NCBI GenBank assembly: GCA_043421945.1
Contig: JBHOGO010000018.1
Span: forward strand, 1 to 58,988
Length of the DNA: 58,988 nucleotides
Source: Thaumasiovibrio sp043421945
GTDB lineage: Bacteria > Pseudomonadota > Gammaproteobacteria > Enterobacterales > Vibrionaceae
Reading direction: 5' to 3'
The position numbers and the translations under genes were made by a program. This document shows, in pieces, positions 35,585-44,956 of the stretch; the first letter of the stretch is position 1, and each line of letters begins with the position of its first letter. The notes beneath the pieces are model-generated. The model did not search any database, was not told the DNA's origin, and saw only the letters and a program-made list of their open reading frames with translations.

Positions 35585-37078
35585 ATGATAGAAAATAATT
35601 TTGCCATATCAGCCACGTTTCTCGCTTATTTAGCGATGATGTTGTTGATTGGATTTGTAGCATATCGCCAGACGCGTAACTCTAGCGATTATTTTTTGGG
35701 TGGACGTTCACTGGGACCTTGGCCAGCAGCGCTTTCAGCTGGGGCATCGGATATGTCAGGATGGTTGCTACTTGGCCTTCCAGGGTATGCGTTTTCCTCC
35801 GGTTATGAAGCGGTTTGGTTAGGTGGAGGGTTATTGGTTGGTACGTGGCTGAACTGGCTTTTAACGGCAAAACGACTACGGACGTTTAGTATTGTTGCAG
35901 ATGATTCAATTACGCTACCTGAATTTTTGGCGCGTCGATTTAATGACAAAGGCAAACTCCTTCAGGTTATTTCTGCACTGTTTATTTTGCTCTTCTTCCT
36001 CTTTTATACCAGCTCAGGCCTTGTTGCTGGCGGTAAATTATTCGAGACCGTCTTTGGTCTCAATTACCAAACAGCGGTCATTATCGGTACCGTCTGTGTG
36101 GTGTCATATACCTTATTTGGTGGCTTCTTGGCGGTTGCGTGGACTGATTTAGTGCAAGGGCTGTTAATGGCAGCAGCGCTAGTGATTGTCCCTATTGCTG
36201 CTATGAATGGCAGCTTTTCACAGTTAGAAACTGACCTCACTGTGATTAACCCTGAGTTGCTGACTGTTTTCCGCAGTGTAACGGGAGAGCCACTGACAGC
36301 GATAGCGATTATCTCACTTGCTGCTTGGGGGCTTGGTTACTTTGGCCAGCCACACATATTGGCACGTTTCAAGGCATCGCGTAGTAATCGCGAGCTGACA
36401 ACAGCACGTCGTATTGCAGTGATTTGGACGGGGTTATCGATGGCAGGCGCGATGCTCGTCGGTCTTGTTGGATTAGTGTATGTCACGAATAATCCAACCG
36501 TTGAACTTGCCGATGGGGAGCGTGTGTTCATGTTGCTGGTTGATGCGATGTTCCATCCAGTGGTCGCAGGTATTCTGCTTGCTGCTATTTTGGCTGCCAT
36601 CATGAGTACCGCAGATTCACAACTACTCGTCTCATCGTCGGCATTAGCTGAAGATCTCTATAAGCCGTTACTTCGTCCTGATGCAAGTAATACTGAAGTC
36701 GTGCTTGTTGGGCGTCTAGCCGTGGTCGGTGTATCCATCATTGCCCTTGTATTGGCGTTTAACCCAGAAAGCAGTGTGCTAGGACTTGTCTCTTATGCAT
36801 GGGCGGGTTTCGGTGCCGCATTTGGCCCCGTTATTCTTTTAAGCCTCTATTGGCGTGGTATGAGTAAATATGGTGCGGCAGCAGGGATCTTAGTCGGTGG
36901 TATCACCGTTGTTTGGTGGAAACAGCAGACAGGAGGTTTGTTTGACCTGTATGAAATTGTCCCTGGATTCATATTCGCAACCATCGCTGCATTGATCGTG
37001 AGTATGCTGGCGAAACCAGATGAAGAAGTACTGTACTTATTTGATAAGTATGACACTAAACTTGAAACCCTCGATTAA
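35585..37078 (+). CDS. putP: Sodium/proline symporter PutP
   Basis: 497 aa with about 13 membrane helices of the SSS family. Diagnostic segments are RSLGPWPAALSAGASDMSGW (the sodium-site serine region), FGGFLAVAWTDLVQGLLM, AAWGLGYFGQPHILARF and AILAAIMSTADSQLLVSSSA. It imports proline with sodium for the adjacent PutA. It is 200 bp behind the PutA-domain gene and may have its own promoter. A parS2 site follows its stop by 10 bp. Confidence 0.95.
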   Translation: MIENNFAISATFLAYLAMMLLIGFVAYRQTRNSSDYFLGGRSLGPWPAALSAGASDMSGWLLLGLPGYAFSSGYEAVWLGGGLLVGTWLNWLLTAKRLRTFSIVADDSITLPEFLARRFNDKGKLLQVISALFILLFFLFYTSSGLVAGGKLFETVFGLNYQTAVIIGTVCVVSYTLFGGFLAVAWTDLVQGLLMAAALVIVPIAAMNGSFSQLETDLTVINPELLTVFRSVTGEPLTAIAIISLAAWGLGYFGQPHILARFKASRSNRELTTARRIAVIWTGLSMAGAMLVGLVGLVYVTNNPTVELADGERVFMLLVDAMFHPVVAGILLAAILAAIMSTADSQLLVSSSALAEDLYKPLLRPDASNTEVVLVGRLAVVGVSIIALVLAFNPESSVLGLVSYAWAGFGAAFGPVILLSLYWRGMSKYGAAAGILVGGITVVWWKQQTGGLFDLYEIVPGFIFATIAALIVSMLAKPDEEVLYLFDKYDTKLETLD

Positions 37079-37088
37079 TGAGTCAGGC

Positions 37089-37101
37089 TTTACAGTGTAA
37101 A
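37089..37101. other. parS2 centromere site (TTTACAGTGTAAA)
   Basis: A perfect copy 10 bp after putP and 28 bp before the terminator. The rest of the 320-bp gap to the Sel1 gene holds only that terminator and AT-rich sequence. Confidence 0.87.
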
Positions 37102-37128
37102 TTGCTTACACGTTAAACTTCGATGACG

Positions 37129-37163
37129 AAAAGGCCGCTTCATTAATTGAAGTGGCCTTTTTA
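37129..37163 (+). terminator. Rho-independent terminator of the put locus
   Basis: Stem AAAAGGCCGCTTCA pairing with TGAAGTGGCCTTTT (one G-U pair), followed by T residues, 50 bp after putP. Confidence 0.88.
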
Positions 37164-37398
37164 CTTTGATAGGCAGACTGTACTCAACGTTCATTTGAAC
37201 GGCTTATGGATAAAGTTTTAGCTATTGATAATAAGCTTTATTTCTCAATCTATTGGTGAAAAAATGGGCGCAATGCGTGACGAATCATGCGAATATGCCT
37301 TAAAAATGGTAAAATATGGGGTAATTGTCACTATTTGTTGATGTATTCGTGTTACGTCAATAAATAAGTATTTGGTTTAGCACCAGTTAGGTTTAAAA

Positions 37399-38577
37399 AT
37401 GACGAATGCGCTTATCGGTATAGCACTTATTACTATACCGTTTATCGTCTTCATTTGGTTTGTCAGTCACATGACGCACGTGAAGCGATCGAAAGTCAGG
37501 ATTAAAAAGGAGCGGGAAGCTCAGTATCGCTTGGTTTTAGAGCAAGCGAAGATATCTGAACGTAAAGAGCGTCAGCAGAAAGCGCTATCTGGGCACGTGC
37601 CAACGTTATTATCGTTGGCAAAAGAGTGCGAGCTGGTCAACGCGCGTGATGCGATAAAATGGTACACCATGGCGGCGCTCAAAGAGAACGAGATAGCGCA
37701 ACGGGCATTGATCCGTTTATGCCGTGACGATGTGGATGATCCGCATGGACGAGCGAAATCAAGCTACTGGGAAGCCGTTGTTGGAGCACGTAATGGTGAA
37801 GCTGACCAGATGCATGCGCTTGGTTTATGTTATCTAAGTGGTATTGGTGTCGAATCGAACTTTGAAAAAGCGATAGAACAAATCACGCGAGCAGGTGAAA
37901 AAAACTATCTCCCCGCTCAGCTGTACCTTGGCGATTGGTTCTCAAGTAGAGAGCCAGAGCGTGCCTTTATGTGGTGGATTAGAGCAGCGATTAACCAGGA
38001 TGCACACGCCCAGAAAAAAGCGGCATTTTGTTATCAAACGGGTGAAGGGATTGAACAAGACAAGAAAAAAGCCATTTATTGGCTTGAGCGTGCAGCAGAG
38101 CAGGGTGATGCAGAAGCGCAGTTTTTGGCTGGTAAACTTCATTTAGGAAGTACGGCAAACGATGCGGCGGTAGCTTACACTTGGTTCTCCATTGCATTTG
38201 CCAATGGCTATGCTTCTGCACGACAAGAGCGCGATGATGTCGTGCTGTTGGTTGGTATTGAAACGTTGTTGAACGTTCAAGGCGTTGCTAAAACGATTTA
38301 TAATAAATTGAAAGAGACGCCTTACACTTTATACTCGGCGATGGAAATGTTGAACCGTGTTTATCATCGTGACGGGTATTTTCCTTCTGAGGAAGAGTTG
38401 GGTCGCCTTTACAGTACTGACGTGGACTATTACGTACAAGAGTCAGAAAAACAAGAGGCGCAGTCTCCACAAGCATCACAACGCAGTCATGACAATTTAG
38501 ATCGGCTACTGAGTGAGTTTTCAGGTCAGGACATGGTGAAAAGTAACTATGGGGATGCATCTTGGCGTGAGAGTTAA
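37399..38577 (+). CDS. Membrane-anchored Sel1-repeat (TPR-like) protein
   Basis: 392 aa. One N-terminal helix (ALIGIALITIPFIVFIWFV) precedes a basic segment. Sel1-like repeats then run to about residue 290: GEADQMHALGLCYLSGIGVE, NYLPAQLYLGDWFSS, AHAQKKAAFCYQTGEGIEQD and GDAEAQFLAGKLHLGS. Sel1 repeats form superhelices for protein-protein contacts, so a scaffold role is likely. The C-terminal tail is polar. Partners are unknown. It has its own terminator. Confidence 0.85.
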   Translation: MTNALIGIALITIPFIVFIWFVSHMTHVKRSKVRIKKEREAQYRLVLEQAKISERKERQQKALSGHVPTLLSLAKECELVNARDAIKWYTMAALKENEIAQRALIRLCRDDVDDPHGRAKSSYWEAVVGARNGEADQMHALGLCYLSGIGVESNFEKAIEQITRAGEKNYLPAQLYLGDWFSSREPERAFMWWIRAAINQDAHAQKKAAFCYQTGEGIEQDKKKAIYWLERAAEQGDAEAQFLAGKLHLGSTANDAAVAYTWFSIAFANGYASARQERDDVVLLVGIETLLNVQGVAKTIYNKLKETPYTLYSAMEMLNRVYHRDGYFPSEEELGRLYSTDVDYYVQESEKQEAQSPQASQRSHDNLDRLLSEFSGQDMVKSNYGDASWRES

Positions 38578-38644
38578 GGTGAACTTAAAGGATTGTGCTG
38601 GCTCATCTGGCTAGAATCCCACTGAATTAAACTGATAAATGACG

Positions 38645-38698
38645 AAAAAGGTCGAATACGCCGTGCGATTTCTCGCTAAACAGTATTCGACCTTTTTT
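38645..38698. terminator. Bidirectional terminator between Sel1 gene and HAD gene
   Basis: Arms AAAAAGGTCGAATA (38645-38658) and TATTCGACCTTTTT (38684-38697) are perfectly complementary with a 25-nt loop and a T tract on each strand. Confidence 0.85.
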
Positions 38699-38737
38699 GT
38701 TTAATTTCTAGCGCTTTGTCATTCGTCGACATGCATG

Positions 38738-39409
38738 TTAGATGTCAGGACTATTCTCTAGGAAGTTTAATACCTTTGGCATTGCATCGATTGTAGAGAC
38801 TAGTGGGTCTGTGATCGCTGGTCTTGATGGGTCAGAGCGAAAATAAAGCGCTCTCATGTCAGCGTTGATACTAGCCTGAATACCAGGTAACGTGTCATCA
38901 ACAAACAAGCACTGGTTAACGCTGTAACCCATTTGCATTGCTGTGTAATGCAAAAGGTCGGGGTCTGGTTTCCAGCTTTGAATCTCGAAGGCACTGAATA
39001 GGCAGTCATTAAAGTGACGCTTCAAGTTCGTCAGTGTTAGTGTATGCGACATCTTTTCTATCGGGCCATTAGAGGCAACACAGATAGCAATTTGACGGCG
39101 TTGTAGCTCTTCTAAGAGCAGTGATACACCGGGAATGGGTTGTAACTCAGATTCGAATCGCTGGCGACACTCTTCACGGTAGAGGGGCTCTAAGACATCA
39201 ATGCTTACCCGAATACCGCAGCGGTCTCGTGCCTCCGCTAAAATATCCGCTAACTTCCCCCCTTGAAAGTGAGCGATACACTCTTGTAATGAGAGCTGCC
39301 CACCAAAACGCGCAAAGACATCAACGAGCGCTTCTTGACATAAGCGTTCACTATCGACGAGCGTGCCATCGCAATCGAAAATCACACATTTTATTGACGA
39401 ATCTAACAC
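38738..39409 (-). CDS. HAD-superfamily phosphatase (YieH/phosphoglycolate-phosphatase-like)
   Basis: 223 aa, starting at GTG with ACGGAG seven bases upstream. HAD motifs: I CVIFDCDGTLVDSERL (nucleophile Asp), II CVASNGPIEKM, III SWKPDPDLLHYTA (Lys), IV CLFVDDTLPGIQAS. A helical C1-type cap separates motifs I and II, as in YieH and Gph. The family dephosphorylates small sugar phosphates; YieH of E. coli acts on 6-phosphogluconate. The substrate here is inferred from class only. Confidence 0.87.
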   Translation of the reverse strand: MLDSSIKCVIFDCDGTLVDSERLCQEALVDVFARFGGQLSLQECIAHFQGGKLADILAEARDRCGIRVSIDVLEPLYREECRQRFESELQPIPGVSLLLEELQRRQIAICVASNGPIEKMSHTLTLTNLKRHFNDCLFSAFEIQSWKPDPDLLHYTAMQMGYSVNQCLFVDDTLPGIQASINADMRALYFRSDPSRPAITDPLVSTIDAMPKVLNFLENSPDI

Positions 39410-39626
39410 TGAATAGCTCCGTAACTAAGTGAATTAACTCATATTGATGATGACGTTAGATAGATCAATTGCGCAAGTTCTAGAGTGTGTTTTTGATACC
39501 TCTGAGGGGCTTTTTATTCGGGAGTATTCAACAACGAGAAGAAGATCACGCCAAGTATTATTTCTATCAATTACAAAATAGTTGAGTACGGCAAGCTAGC
39601 ATATGAACTGAATTGGACTTTTTCGG

Positions 39627-39642
39627 TGTGATACAGGTCATA
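39627..39642. promoter_or_regulatory. CRP-like site upstream of ackA
   Basis: TGTGATACAGGTCATA matches TGTGA-N6-TCACA at eight of ten positions, 205 bp before the acetate kinase start. It overlaps an FNR half-site-like TTGATCT (39647-39653). The rest of the 437-bp gap from 39410 is AT-rich, with no gene I can support. Confidence 0.4.
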
Positions 39643-39846
39643 AAGATTGATCTAAGCCAGATTTTTATCAATTAGGTGTCACGAAATGTAAATATACGTT
39701 TAATTTTTCAAAAAAAATTGAGTAAACTAAACGAACATAGCAATACATCGTTGAAAGGTATGCTCCACACGCCCATCACAGTTTGCTATTACAAATTTTA
39801 GAGGGATTAATCCCCTTTTGTATTCTACACAACGCTTGGAATTTTC

Positions 39847-41046
39847 ATGAACAACTCACTGGTTCTTGTTTTAAACTCGGGAAGCTCTTCGCTTAAGTTC
39901 GCTCTGATTGACTCTGATAACGGTGATACGTTATTGACTGGTTTAGGGGAGTGCTTTGGTCTACCTGAAGCGGTGATCGGTTGGAAATTTGATGGTCAAA
40001 AATCAGAAGAAGCAATTACTGCTGCTGACAACCATCACCAACATGCTATTAACCGTATCGTAAAATTAGTTGATGACCTTGGTTTTACTGAGCGTTTGAC
40101 AGCCGTAGGCCACCGCGTTGTTCATGGTGGTGAGAAGTTTACTTCTACTGTTCAAATCGATGCAGACGTTCTTGCTGAAATCGATAGCTTGGCTGATTTG
40201 GCTCCTCTGCATAACCCTGCAGCGGTTAAAGGCATCAGTGCGGCAATGGGTGCGTTCCCATCTCTACCACAATTTGCTGTCTTCGATACGGCTTTCCACC
40301 AAACAATGCCCGCGAAAGCGTTTACTGGTGCTATTTCTCACGACCTATACAAAGAGTACGGTATTCGTCGTTACGGTTTCCACGGCACTAGTCACTACTT
40401 TGTTAGCCGTGAAGCGGCAAAAATGCTGAACAAACCTGTAGAAGAGTCTAGCTTCATTTCTGTACACCTTGGTAACGGCGCTTCTGTTTGTGCCATTAAC
40501 AACGGTGAATCTGTTGATACTTCAATGGGCTTCACACCACTTGCTGGTTTGATGATGGGCACGCGTTCTGGTGACCTTGACCCAGGTATCATTGAGTTCT
40601 TGATGAAGAAAGGCTGGAGCCAAGAGAAAGTCTTCGATACGCTAAACAAAAAGTCAGGTTTCCTTGGTGTTTCTGGTCTAACTTCGGATGCGCGTGGCAT
40701 CTTAGAAGCGATGGAAAATGGTCATGAAGGCGCTAAGCTAGCGTTTGAAGTCTTCACTTACCGTGTTGCGAAATACATCGGTTCGTACATGATCCCGTTG
40801 AGCAACCTAGACGCAATTATCTTCACTGGTGGTATCGGTGAAAATTCACTTCCAATCCGTCGTGAAATTTTGAACAACCTTAAGCTACTTGGCTTTGTTG
40901 AAGATGAAAAAGGCAATGAAGATGCTCGCTTTGGCGCTGCAGGTATCATTGCTAAGTCAGCAGTATTGGATGCTGTTGCAATGGTCATCCCAACGAATGA
41001 AGAGCTGGTTATTGTTCAACAATCTGTTGAATTACTGAATCGCTAA
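39847..41046 (+). CDS. ackA: Acetate kinase
   Basis: 399 aa, full length for AckA. Signatures include LVLNSGSSSLKFALID at the N-terminus, VGHRVVHGGEKF, FDTAFHQTMP (catalytic Asp), RRYGFHGTSHYFVS, LGNGASVCAINNGESVDTSM and FTGGIGENSLPIRREI. It interconverts acetyl phosphate plus ADP and acetate plus ATP. No pta gene is adjacent, so this is probably the second, chromosome-2 acetate kinase of Vibrio. It has a strong terminator. Confidence 0.96.
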   Translation: MNNSLVLVLNSGSSSLKFALIDSDNGDTLLTGLGECFGLPEAVIGWKFDGQKSEEAITAADNHHQHAINRIVKLVDDLGFTERLTAVGHRVVHGGEKFTSTVQIDADVLAEIDSLADLAPLHNPAAVKGISAAMGAFPSLPQFAVFDTAFHQTMPAKAFTGAISHDLYKEYGIRRYGFHGTSHYFVSREAAKMLNKPVEESSFISVHLGNGASVCAINNGESVDTSMGFTPLAGLMMGTRSGDLDPGIIEFLMKKGWSQEKVFDTLNKKSGFLGVSGLTSDARGILEAMENGHEGAKLAFEVFTYRVAKYIGSYMIPLSNLDAIIFTGGIGENSLPIRREILNNLKLLGFVEDEKGNEDARFGAAGIIAKSAVLDAVAMVIPTNEELVIVQQSVELLNR

Positions 41047-41070
41047 TTCGTTAGTACCGAATGTGATATT

Positions 41071-41099
41071 AAGCCGCTGACTTGTCAGCGGCTTTTTTT
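41071..41099 (+). terminator. Rho-independent terminator of ackA
   Basis: AAGCCGCTGA-CTTG-TCAGCGGCTT followed by TTTTT, 25 bp after the stop codon. Confidence 0.92.
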
Positions 41100-41128
41100 G
41101 TGCCTAACTTTTAGTTAAGTTTCTGCGT

Positions 41129-41617
41129 TTAATTTACAGAACGAACTTTTATCGCTCTAAGCGTGATAAGCAGAGTGTTGCCATTCTCAGTGTAAAGAGC
41201 GTCATCTTGTGCTAAATACGTTTCTAATGTCTTTATTGTCTTATGTTTTAATGCTTTTAATTCAGAAATAGTATCACCGGAAAAATCAGTGAAAACGATA
41301 CCTTCTAGTTCAGAGAGCCACTTTTCAAATGAAAGATTATTTATTGATAGGTAGTGAAGGGTGTGCTCCGTATGGTTGTTTAGAGCCGCTAAAATTAAAG
41401 GAGAAACTTCCCCTGAAACAGCACCATCTCTATTAACCCATATATCATATAACGTATTAATTGTAGGTGTGGTAGAAAGGGGGGCTTTTGATTCTAATAG
41501 ATTTGATATTTGTGTATGGTTTTTTTGCATCCAGATTAGATTATAATTATCTGATTGAGCGATCGTGGGAGGGCTGGCTAACAATATAAAAAGGAGTATA
41601 GAGATGAAAATTCGCAT
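41129..41617 (-). CDS. Secreted hypothetical protein, second gene of a two-gene unit
   Basis: 162 aa with a clear signal peptide (MRIFISILLFILLASPPTIAQ) and no later membrane helix, so it is probably periplasmic or secreted. The mature part is mostly helical (LEGIVFTDFSGDTISELKAL, then TIKTLETYLAQDDALY). No family is recognised. Its ATG overlaps the stop of the upstream 64-aa gene by one base (TGATG), so the two are likely coupled. Confidence 0.65.
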   Translation of the reverse strand: MRIFISILLFILLASPPTIAQSDNYNLIWMQKNHTQISNLLESKAPLSTTPTINTLYDIWVNRDGAVSGEVSPLILAALNNHTEHTLHYLSINNLSFEKWLSELEGIVFTDFSGDTISELKALKHKTIKTLETYLAQDDALYTENGNTLLITLRAIKVRSVN

Positions 41618-41811
41618 CAGTTGGTTATCTCCAGCTGGTTTGAAATGACCATTTTTATGGTGCTATAACCATCGATTTCAGAGAATATTTCGTCTAATGC
41701 TTTCTTACTATTCGATACATGATAATTGGTGCTACTCTCCCCATATGTTTTACCTGGCATGAGGCAACCTTCGGTGTTGTTGTGATAATTTAATATTTGT
41801 GTATTAGACAT
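41617..41811 (-). CDS. Small hypothetical protein (64 aa), first gene of the unit
   Basis: The start MSNTQILNYHNNTEG is preferred; a longer frame begins MTILKRVY. The protein is polar, Ser/Asn-rich and has no membrane segment or known motif. It is translationally coupled to the secreted protein gene. A functional link between the two is inferred from the one-base overlap only. Confidence 0.5.
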   Translation of the reverse strand: MSNTQILNYHNNTEGCLMPGKTYGESSTNYHVSNSKKALDEIFSEIDGYSTIKMVISNQLEITN

Positions 41812-42031
41812 ATACACTCTTTTTAAAATGGTCAAGTTTTCGTAATCATTGAAGCTTTAAGTTTGAGTGACGAGGTTGAATCTTTAATGATTCGAGATAG
41901 TTCAATGTTTATGATACTAGTCGCTAATAATCAGTATTCTGTTTGGGAAGGATGTCACGAGTTACGCTATCAGGAAGCCTCGCTTGTCTAGTGCTAAATA
42001 TGGTGTTTTAGCCACTAAATTTGAAACGGGA

Positions 42032-42211
42032 TTAACATTGGGTCAGAGCATATTGCTTCGGTGACTTTCCGACTACCTTCTTAAACATAGTAATAAATGC
42101 ACTGACAGAGTCATAACCGAGCTCTTCAGAGAGACGCTGTACACTACTGCCTTCAGAAAGCCTCGAGATTGCATGAATAACATGGCGCTGTTGTCGCCGT
42201 CTCTTTTTTAG
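42032..42211 (-). pseudogene. Remnant of an AraC-family regulator (C-terminal HTH only)
   Basis: The minus strand encodes LKKRRRQQRHVIHAISRLSE followed by GSSVQRLSEELGYDSVSAFI and TMFKKVVGKSPKQYALTQC before a stop. This is the second helix-turn-helix of AraC/XylS proteins, with the GYxSxSAFxxxFKKxxGxSPxxY signature. A TGA precedes the fragment and no matching upstream frame is found, so most of the gene is lost. It is the only recognisable content of the 585-bp gap from 41812 to 42396. Confidence 0.75.
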
Positions 42212-42396
42212 TCATCACCGTCAGCCTGAGCACATCCACCTTATTTGGACCATTTGCTCCTTAACCACATGACGGTATAGCCGATATCTACGCTTTTATA
42301 AAGGCATCAGGCGGTACCGTCTATATATCGACTAGAATGATCTGACAATCTTGCTTTGATTATCTTTTTATATTTCTTGCTGGTTAAGGATCAACA

Positions 42397-44286
42397 ATGA
42401 CAAGTCTTTTTGTTCAAGCTTTTGTCTACTTGTGTGCCGCTGTCATCATTATCCCAATTGCGACCCGTTTTGGATTAGGGTCGGTATTAGGTTATTTGAT
42501 TGCAGGTGTCATTATTGGCCCCATTGCAGGTTTTGTGGGCGAAGAGACCAATAGCATTCAGCATTTTGCTGAGTTTGGCGTCGTGATGATGTTATTTTTG
42601 GTTGGCTTAGAGCTTGAACCCAAAATGCTGTGGACCATGCGACATCGCTTACTCGGTCTGGGTGGGCTACAAGTCGGTGGTACGACGGCCATTTTTACAT
42701 CTATCGGCATCGCTTTGGGCTTCACATGGCAAATCTCACTGGCTGTTGGTTTGATCTTTGCGCTTTCCTCGACAGCCATCGTACTGCAAACGTTTAGTGA
42801 GAAAGGGCTATCTGGCAGTATCGGAGGGCGAAATGCCTTCTCTATTCTTTTATTTCAAGATCTCGCGGTTATCCCGATGCTTGCTCTTATTCCTTTGTTA
42901 GCCTCTCCAGATATTGCGGCACAAGCGCAAGCGGCGGTATCTGAGGGGCATCATGATGACATGAGTTGGGTGCATGGTCTTTCTGGCATCGCGTATGCGT
43001 GTGTTGTCGTTAGCTCTATTGCGGCCATTATTGTCGTGGGGCACTTTTTAAGTCGGCCGCTGTTTCGCTATGTTGCTAGCTCTCGTGTACCAGAAATTGC
43101 AACAGCGACTGCATTGATGTTGGTGATTGGTATTGCTGCATTAATGAATTTAGTCGGACTCTCACCTGCACTCGGGACGTTTTTAGCGGGTGTTGTACTA
43201 GCGAATAGTGAGTTCAGGCACGAGCTCGAATCTCACATCGCCCCGTTTAAAGGGCTGCTGCTTGGACTGTTCTTTATCACGATTGGTGCCGGTATTGATT
43301 TTGGCGTGTTGTTTGGCTCAATGGGAACGGTACTTGGGCTGACGTTTACCGTTATCGCCTTTAAGGCGTTGGTTTTGTTTATCCTAGCACTAGTTTTTAA
43401 AGTAAGGGGAAGTGATCGCTACTTACTGACATTAAGCTTGGCGCAAGCTGGAGAGTTCGGTTTTGTGTTGATTAGCTTCTCGGTACAAAACTATGTCTTT
43501 TCTGCGGATATGGCACAAACGCTATCATTAGTTGTAGCGCTATCAATGATGCTAACACCAGGATTGTTTATATTCTTTGATAAGGTGATATTGGCTCGCT
43601 TTGAGCAAGAAGCTAACGAAGGTGGTCCTGATAATATCGACGAACATGCCAGTGTGATCATTGCGGGAGTTGGACGGTTTGGTCAGATAGTGAATCGGAT
43701 TCTGGTTGCAAATGAAATAAAGACGGTCGTGCTTGATCGTCAAGCTGAGCAAGTTGAAAACCTACGTAGTGTCTGTATCAAAAGTTATTATGGCGATGCC
43801 TCGCGGAGTGAGATTCTTTATTCTGCTGGCATCGATAACGCGAAGTTGCTGGTGGTCGCGATTGACGATCGTGAGCAAGCGTTAGAAATCGTTCACTTCG
43901 TTAAACGAGCCTTTCCCAATGTCATTGTGCTTGCGAGAGCCTTTGATCGTCGGCATCACTATGCATTGAAAAAAGCCGGTGCGGACAATGTTGTGAGTGA
44001 AACTTACCACTCCGCGCTTGCCGTCGGCAAAATGGCATTGCGTTCGAGTGGATGCTCAGAAGAGAAAGCCACTCATCTTGTCGATACCTTTACCGAGGTC
44101 GAGAATGAAAACCATGAACTGATTTACCAAACGTGGAAGCAGCAAGACGATCCCTCTCAATACTCAGCAGAGTTTCGTGAACTGTTTATTCAGCTTGATC
44201 AGTCTCTTCGTCACCGAGTTCAAGAAGTGCATGCGACCCATCAGCATGAAGCTCACTCAGAAGGTGGGGGTGAATCGAAGTCATAG
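42397..44286 (+). CDS. CPA2 cation:proton antiporter (KefB/KefC-like) with RCK domain
   Basis: 629 aa. The first 390 residues have about 12 membrane helices with LGYLIAGVIIGPIAGFVGEE, VMMLFLVGLELEP and ALSSTAIVLQTFSEKG, all typical of the CPA2 family. An RCK/TrkA-N domain follows (SVIIAGVGRFGQIVNRIL with GxGxxG, SYYGDASRSEILYSAG). KefB/KefC are glutathione-gated potassium efflux systems protecting against electrophiles. The approximately 50-residue His/Glu-rich tail is unusual. No KefF/KefG-like ancillary gene is adjacent, so the ion and gating ligand are inferred. Confidence 0.88.
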   Translation: MTSLFVQAFVYLCAAVIIIPIATRFGLGSVLGYLIAGVIIGPIAGFVGEETNSIQHFAEFGVVMMLFLVGLELEPKMLWTMRHRLLGLGGLQVGGTTAIFTSIGIALGFTWQISLAVGLIFALSSTAIVLQTFSEKGLSGSIGGRNAFSILLFQDLAVIPMLALIPLLASPDIAAQAQAAVSEGHHDDMSWVHGLSGIAYACVVVSSIAAIIVVGHFLSRPLFRYVASSRVPEIATATALMLVIGIAALMNLVGLSPALGTFLAGVVLANSEFRHELESHIAPFKGLLLGLFFITIGAGIDFGVLFGSMGTVLGLTFTVIAFKALVLFILALVFKVRGSDRYLLTLSLAQAGEFGFVLISFSVQNYVFSADMAQTLSLVVALSMMLTPGLFIFFDKVILARFEQEANEGGPDNIDEHASVIIAGVGRFGQIVNRILVANEIKTVVLDRQAEQVENLRSVCIKSYYGDASRSEILYSAGIDNAKLLVVAIDDREQALEIVHFVKRAFPNVIVLARAFDRRHHYALKKAGADNVVSETYHSALAVGKMALRSSGCSEEKATHLVDTFTEVENENHELIYQTWKQQDDPSQYSAEFRELFIQLDQSLRHRVQEVHATHQHEAHSEGGGESKS

Positions 44287-44327
44287 AGAGTGTTTTGACT
44301 TGTTTTGAGTCGATGTATTCTGGCGAG

Positions 44328-44340
44328 TTTACAGTGTAAA
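44328..44340. other. parS2 centromere site (TTTACAGTGTAAA)
   Basis: A perfect copy in the 124-bp gap between the antiporter and the sigma factor gene, about 27 kb from ori2. It is the rightmost copy in this window. Confidence 0.87.
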
Positions 44341-44410
44341 CAGAGATTTTTCGTCTTTTTGACTTCTCATTCGTCTTACGATGAAGTGAAACATTTAGAA
44401 TCGGTGATAC

Positions 44411-44956
44411 ATGAATATAGAAATGGTTTGGCAGGATTATCGTGGCGGCTTAAAGACGTTTTTGCACTCAAATGTCGCTAATCCGGATGATGTAGATGAC
44501 CTGTTGCAAGATATTTTGATCAAGACTTATCAGCATTTAGATGACGTCAAAGATCCAAGCAAAATCAAATCTTGGCTGTTTCAAGTAGCGAATAACGCGA
44601 TCATTGATTTTTACCGCAAGCGAGCGAAGGGTAAGGATCTTCGTGAAGATGAACGATGGTATATCGAAGGTGAAAAGACAGTACATCAAGAGCTGTCACG
44701 TTGTATTGCGCCCTTTATTCAATCACTGCCCGCTGATGAAGCTAAAATGCTATCGGCGATTGAGCTTGAAGGCTTATCGCAGAAAGAATATGCCGAACAA
44801 TATGGAATTAAATATTCAACGTTGAAGTCTCGTGTGCAAAAAAGCCGCGATAAGTTAAATCATTTATTCAGTGATTGTTGTGATCTATCCCTTGATCAAC
44901 AGGGGAATATTATGGACTTTCATGAGAAAAAGCATCGCTGCAAAGGGTGTGAATAA
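44411..44956 (+). CDS. RNA polymerase sigma-70 family factor, SigZ type
   Basis: 181 aa with ECF region 2 (NPDDVDDLLQDILIKTYQHL, then IKSWLFQVANNAIIDFYRKR) and region 4 (LSAIELEGLSQKEYAEQYGI, then YSTLKSRVQKSRDKL). The C-terminal tail carries cysteines (SDCCDLSL, KHRCKGC), as seen in SigZ. ECF sigma factors redirect polymerase to stress regulons. No anti-sigma gene is adjacent, so control may act through the Cys tail. The glutathione-dependent dehydrogenase gene follows on the same strand after 238 bp. Confidence 0.85.
   Translation: MNIEMVWQDYRGGLKTFLHSNVANPDDVDDLLQDILIKTYQHLDDVKDPSKIKSWLFQVANNAIIDFYRKRAKGKDLREDERWYIEGEKTVHQELSRCIAPFIQSLPADEAKMLSAIELEGLSQKEYAEQYGIKYSTLKSRVQKSRDKLNHLFSDCCDLSLDQQGNIMDFHEKKHRCKGCE

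Noticed and set aside
40395..40700. 101-codon minus-strand ORF inside ackA
   Set aside because: Antisense shadow of acetate kinase. The low-complexity translation shows no family features.
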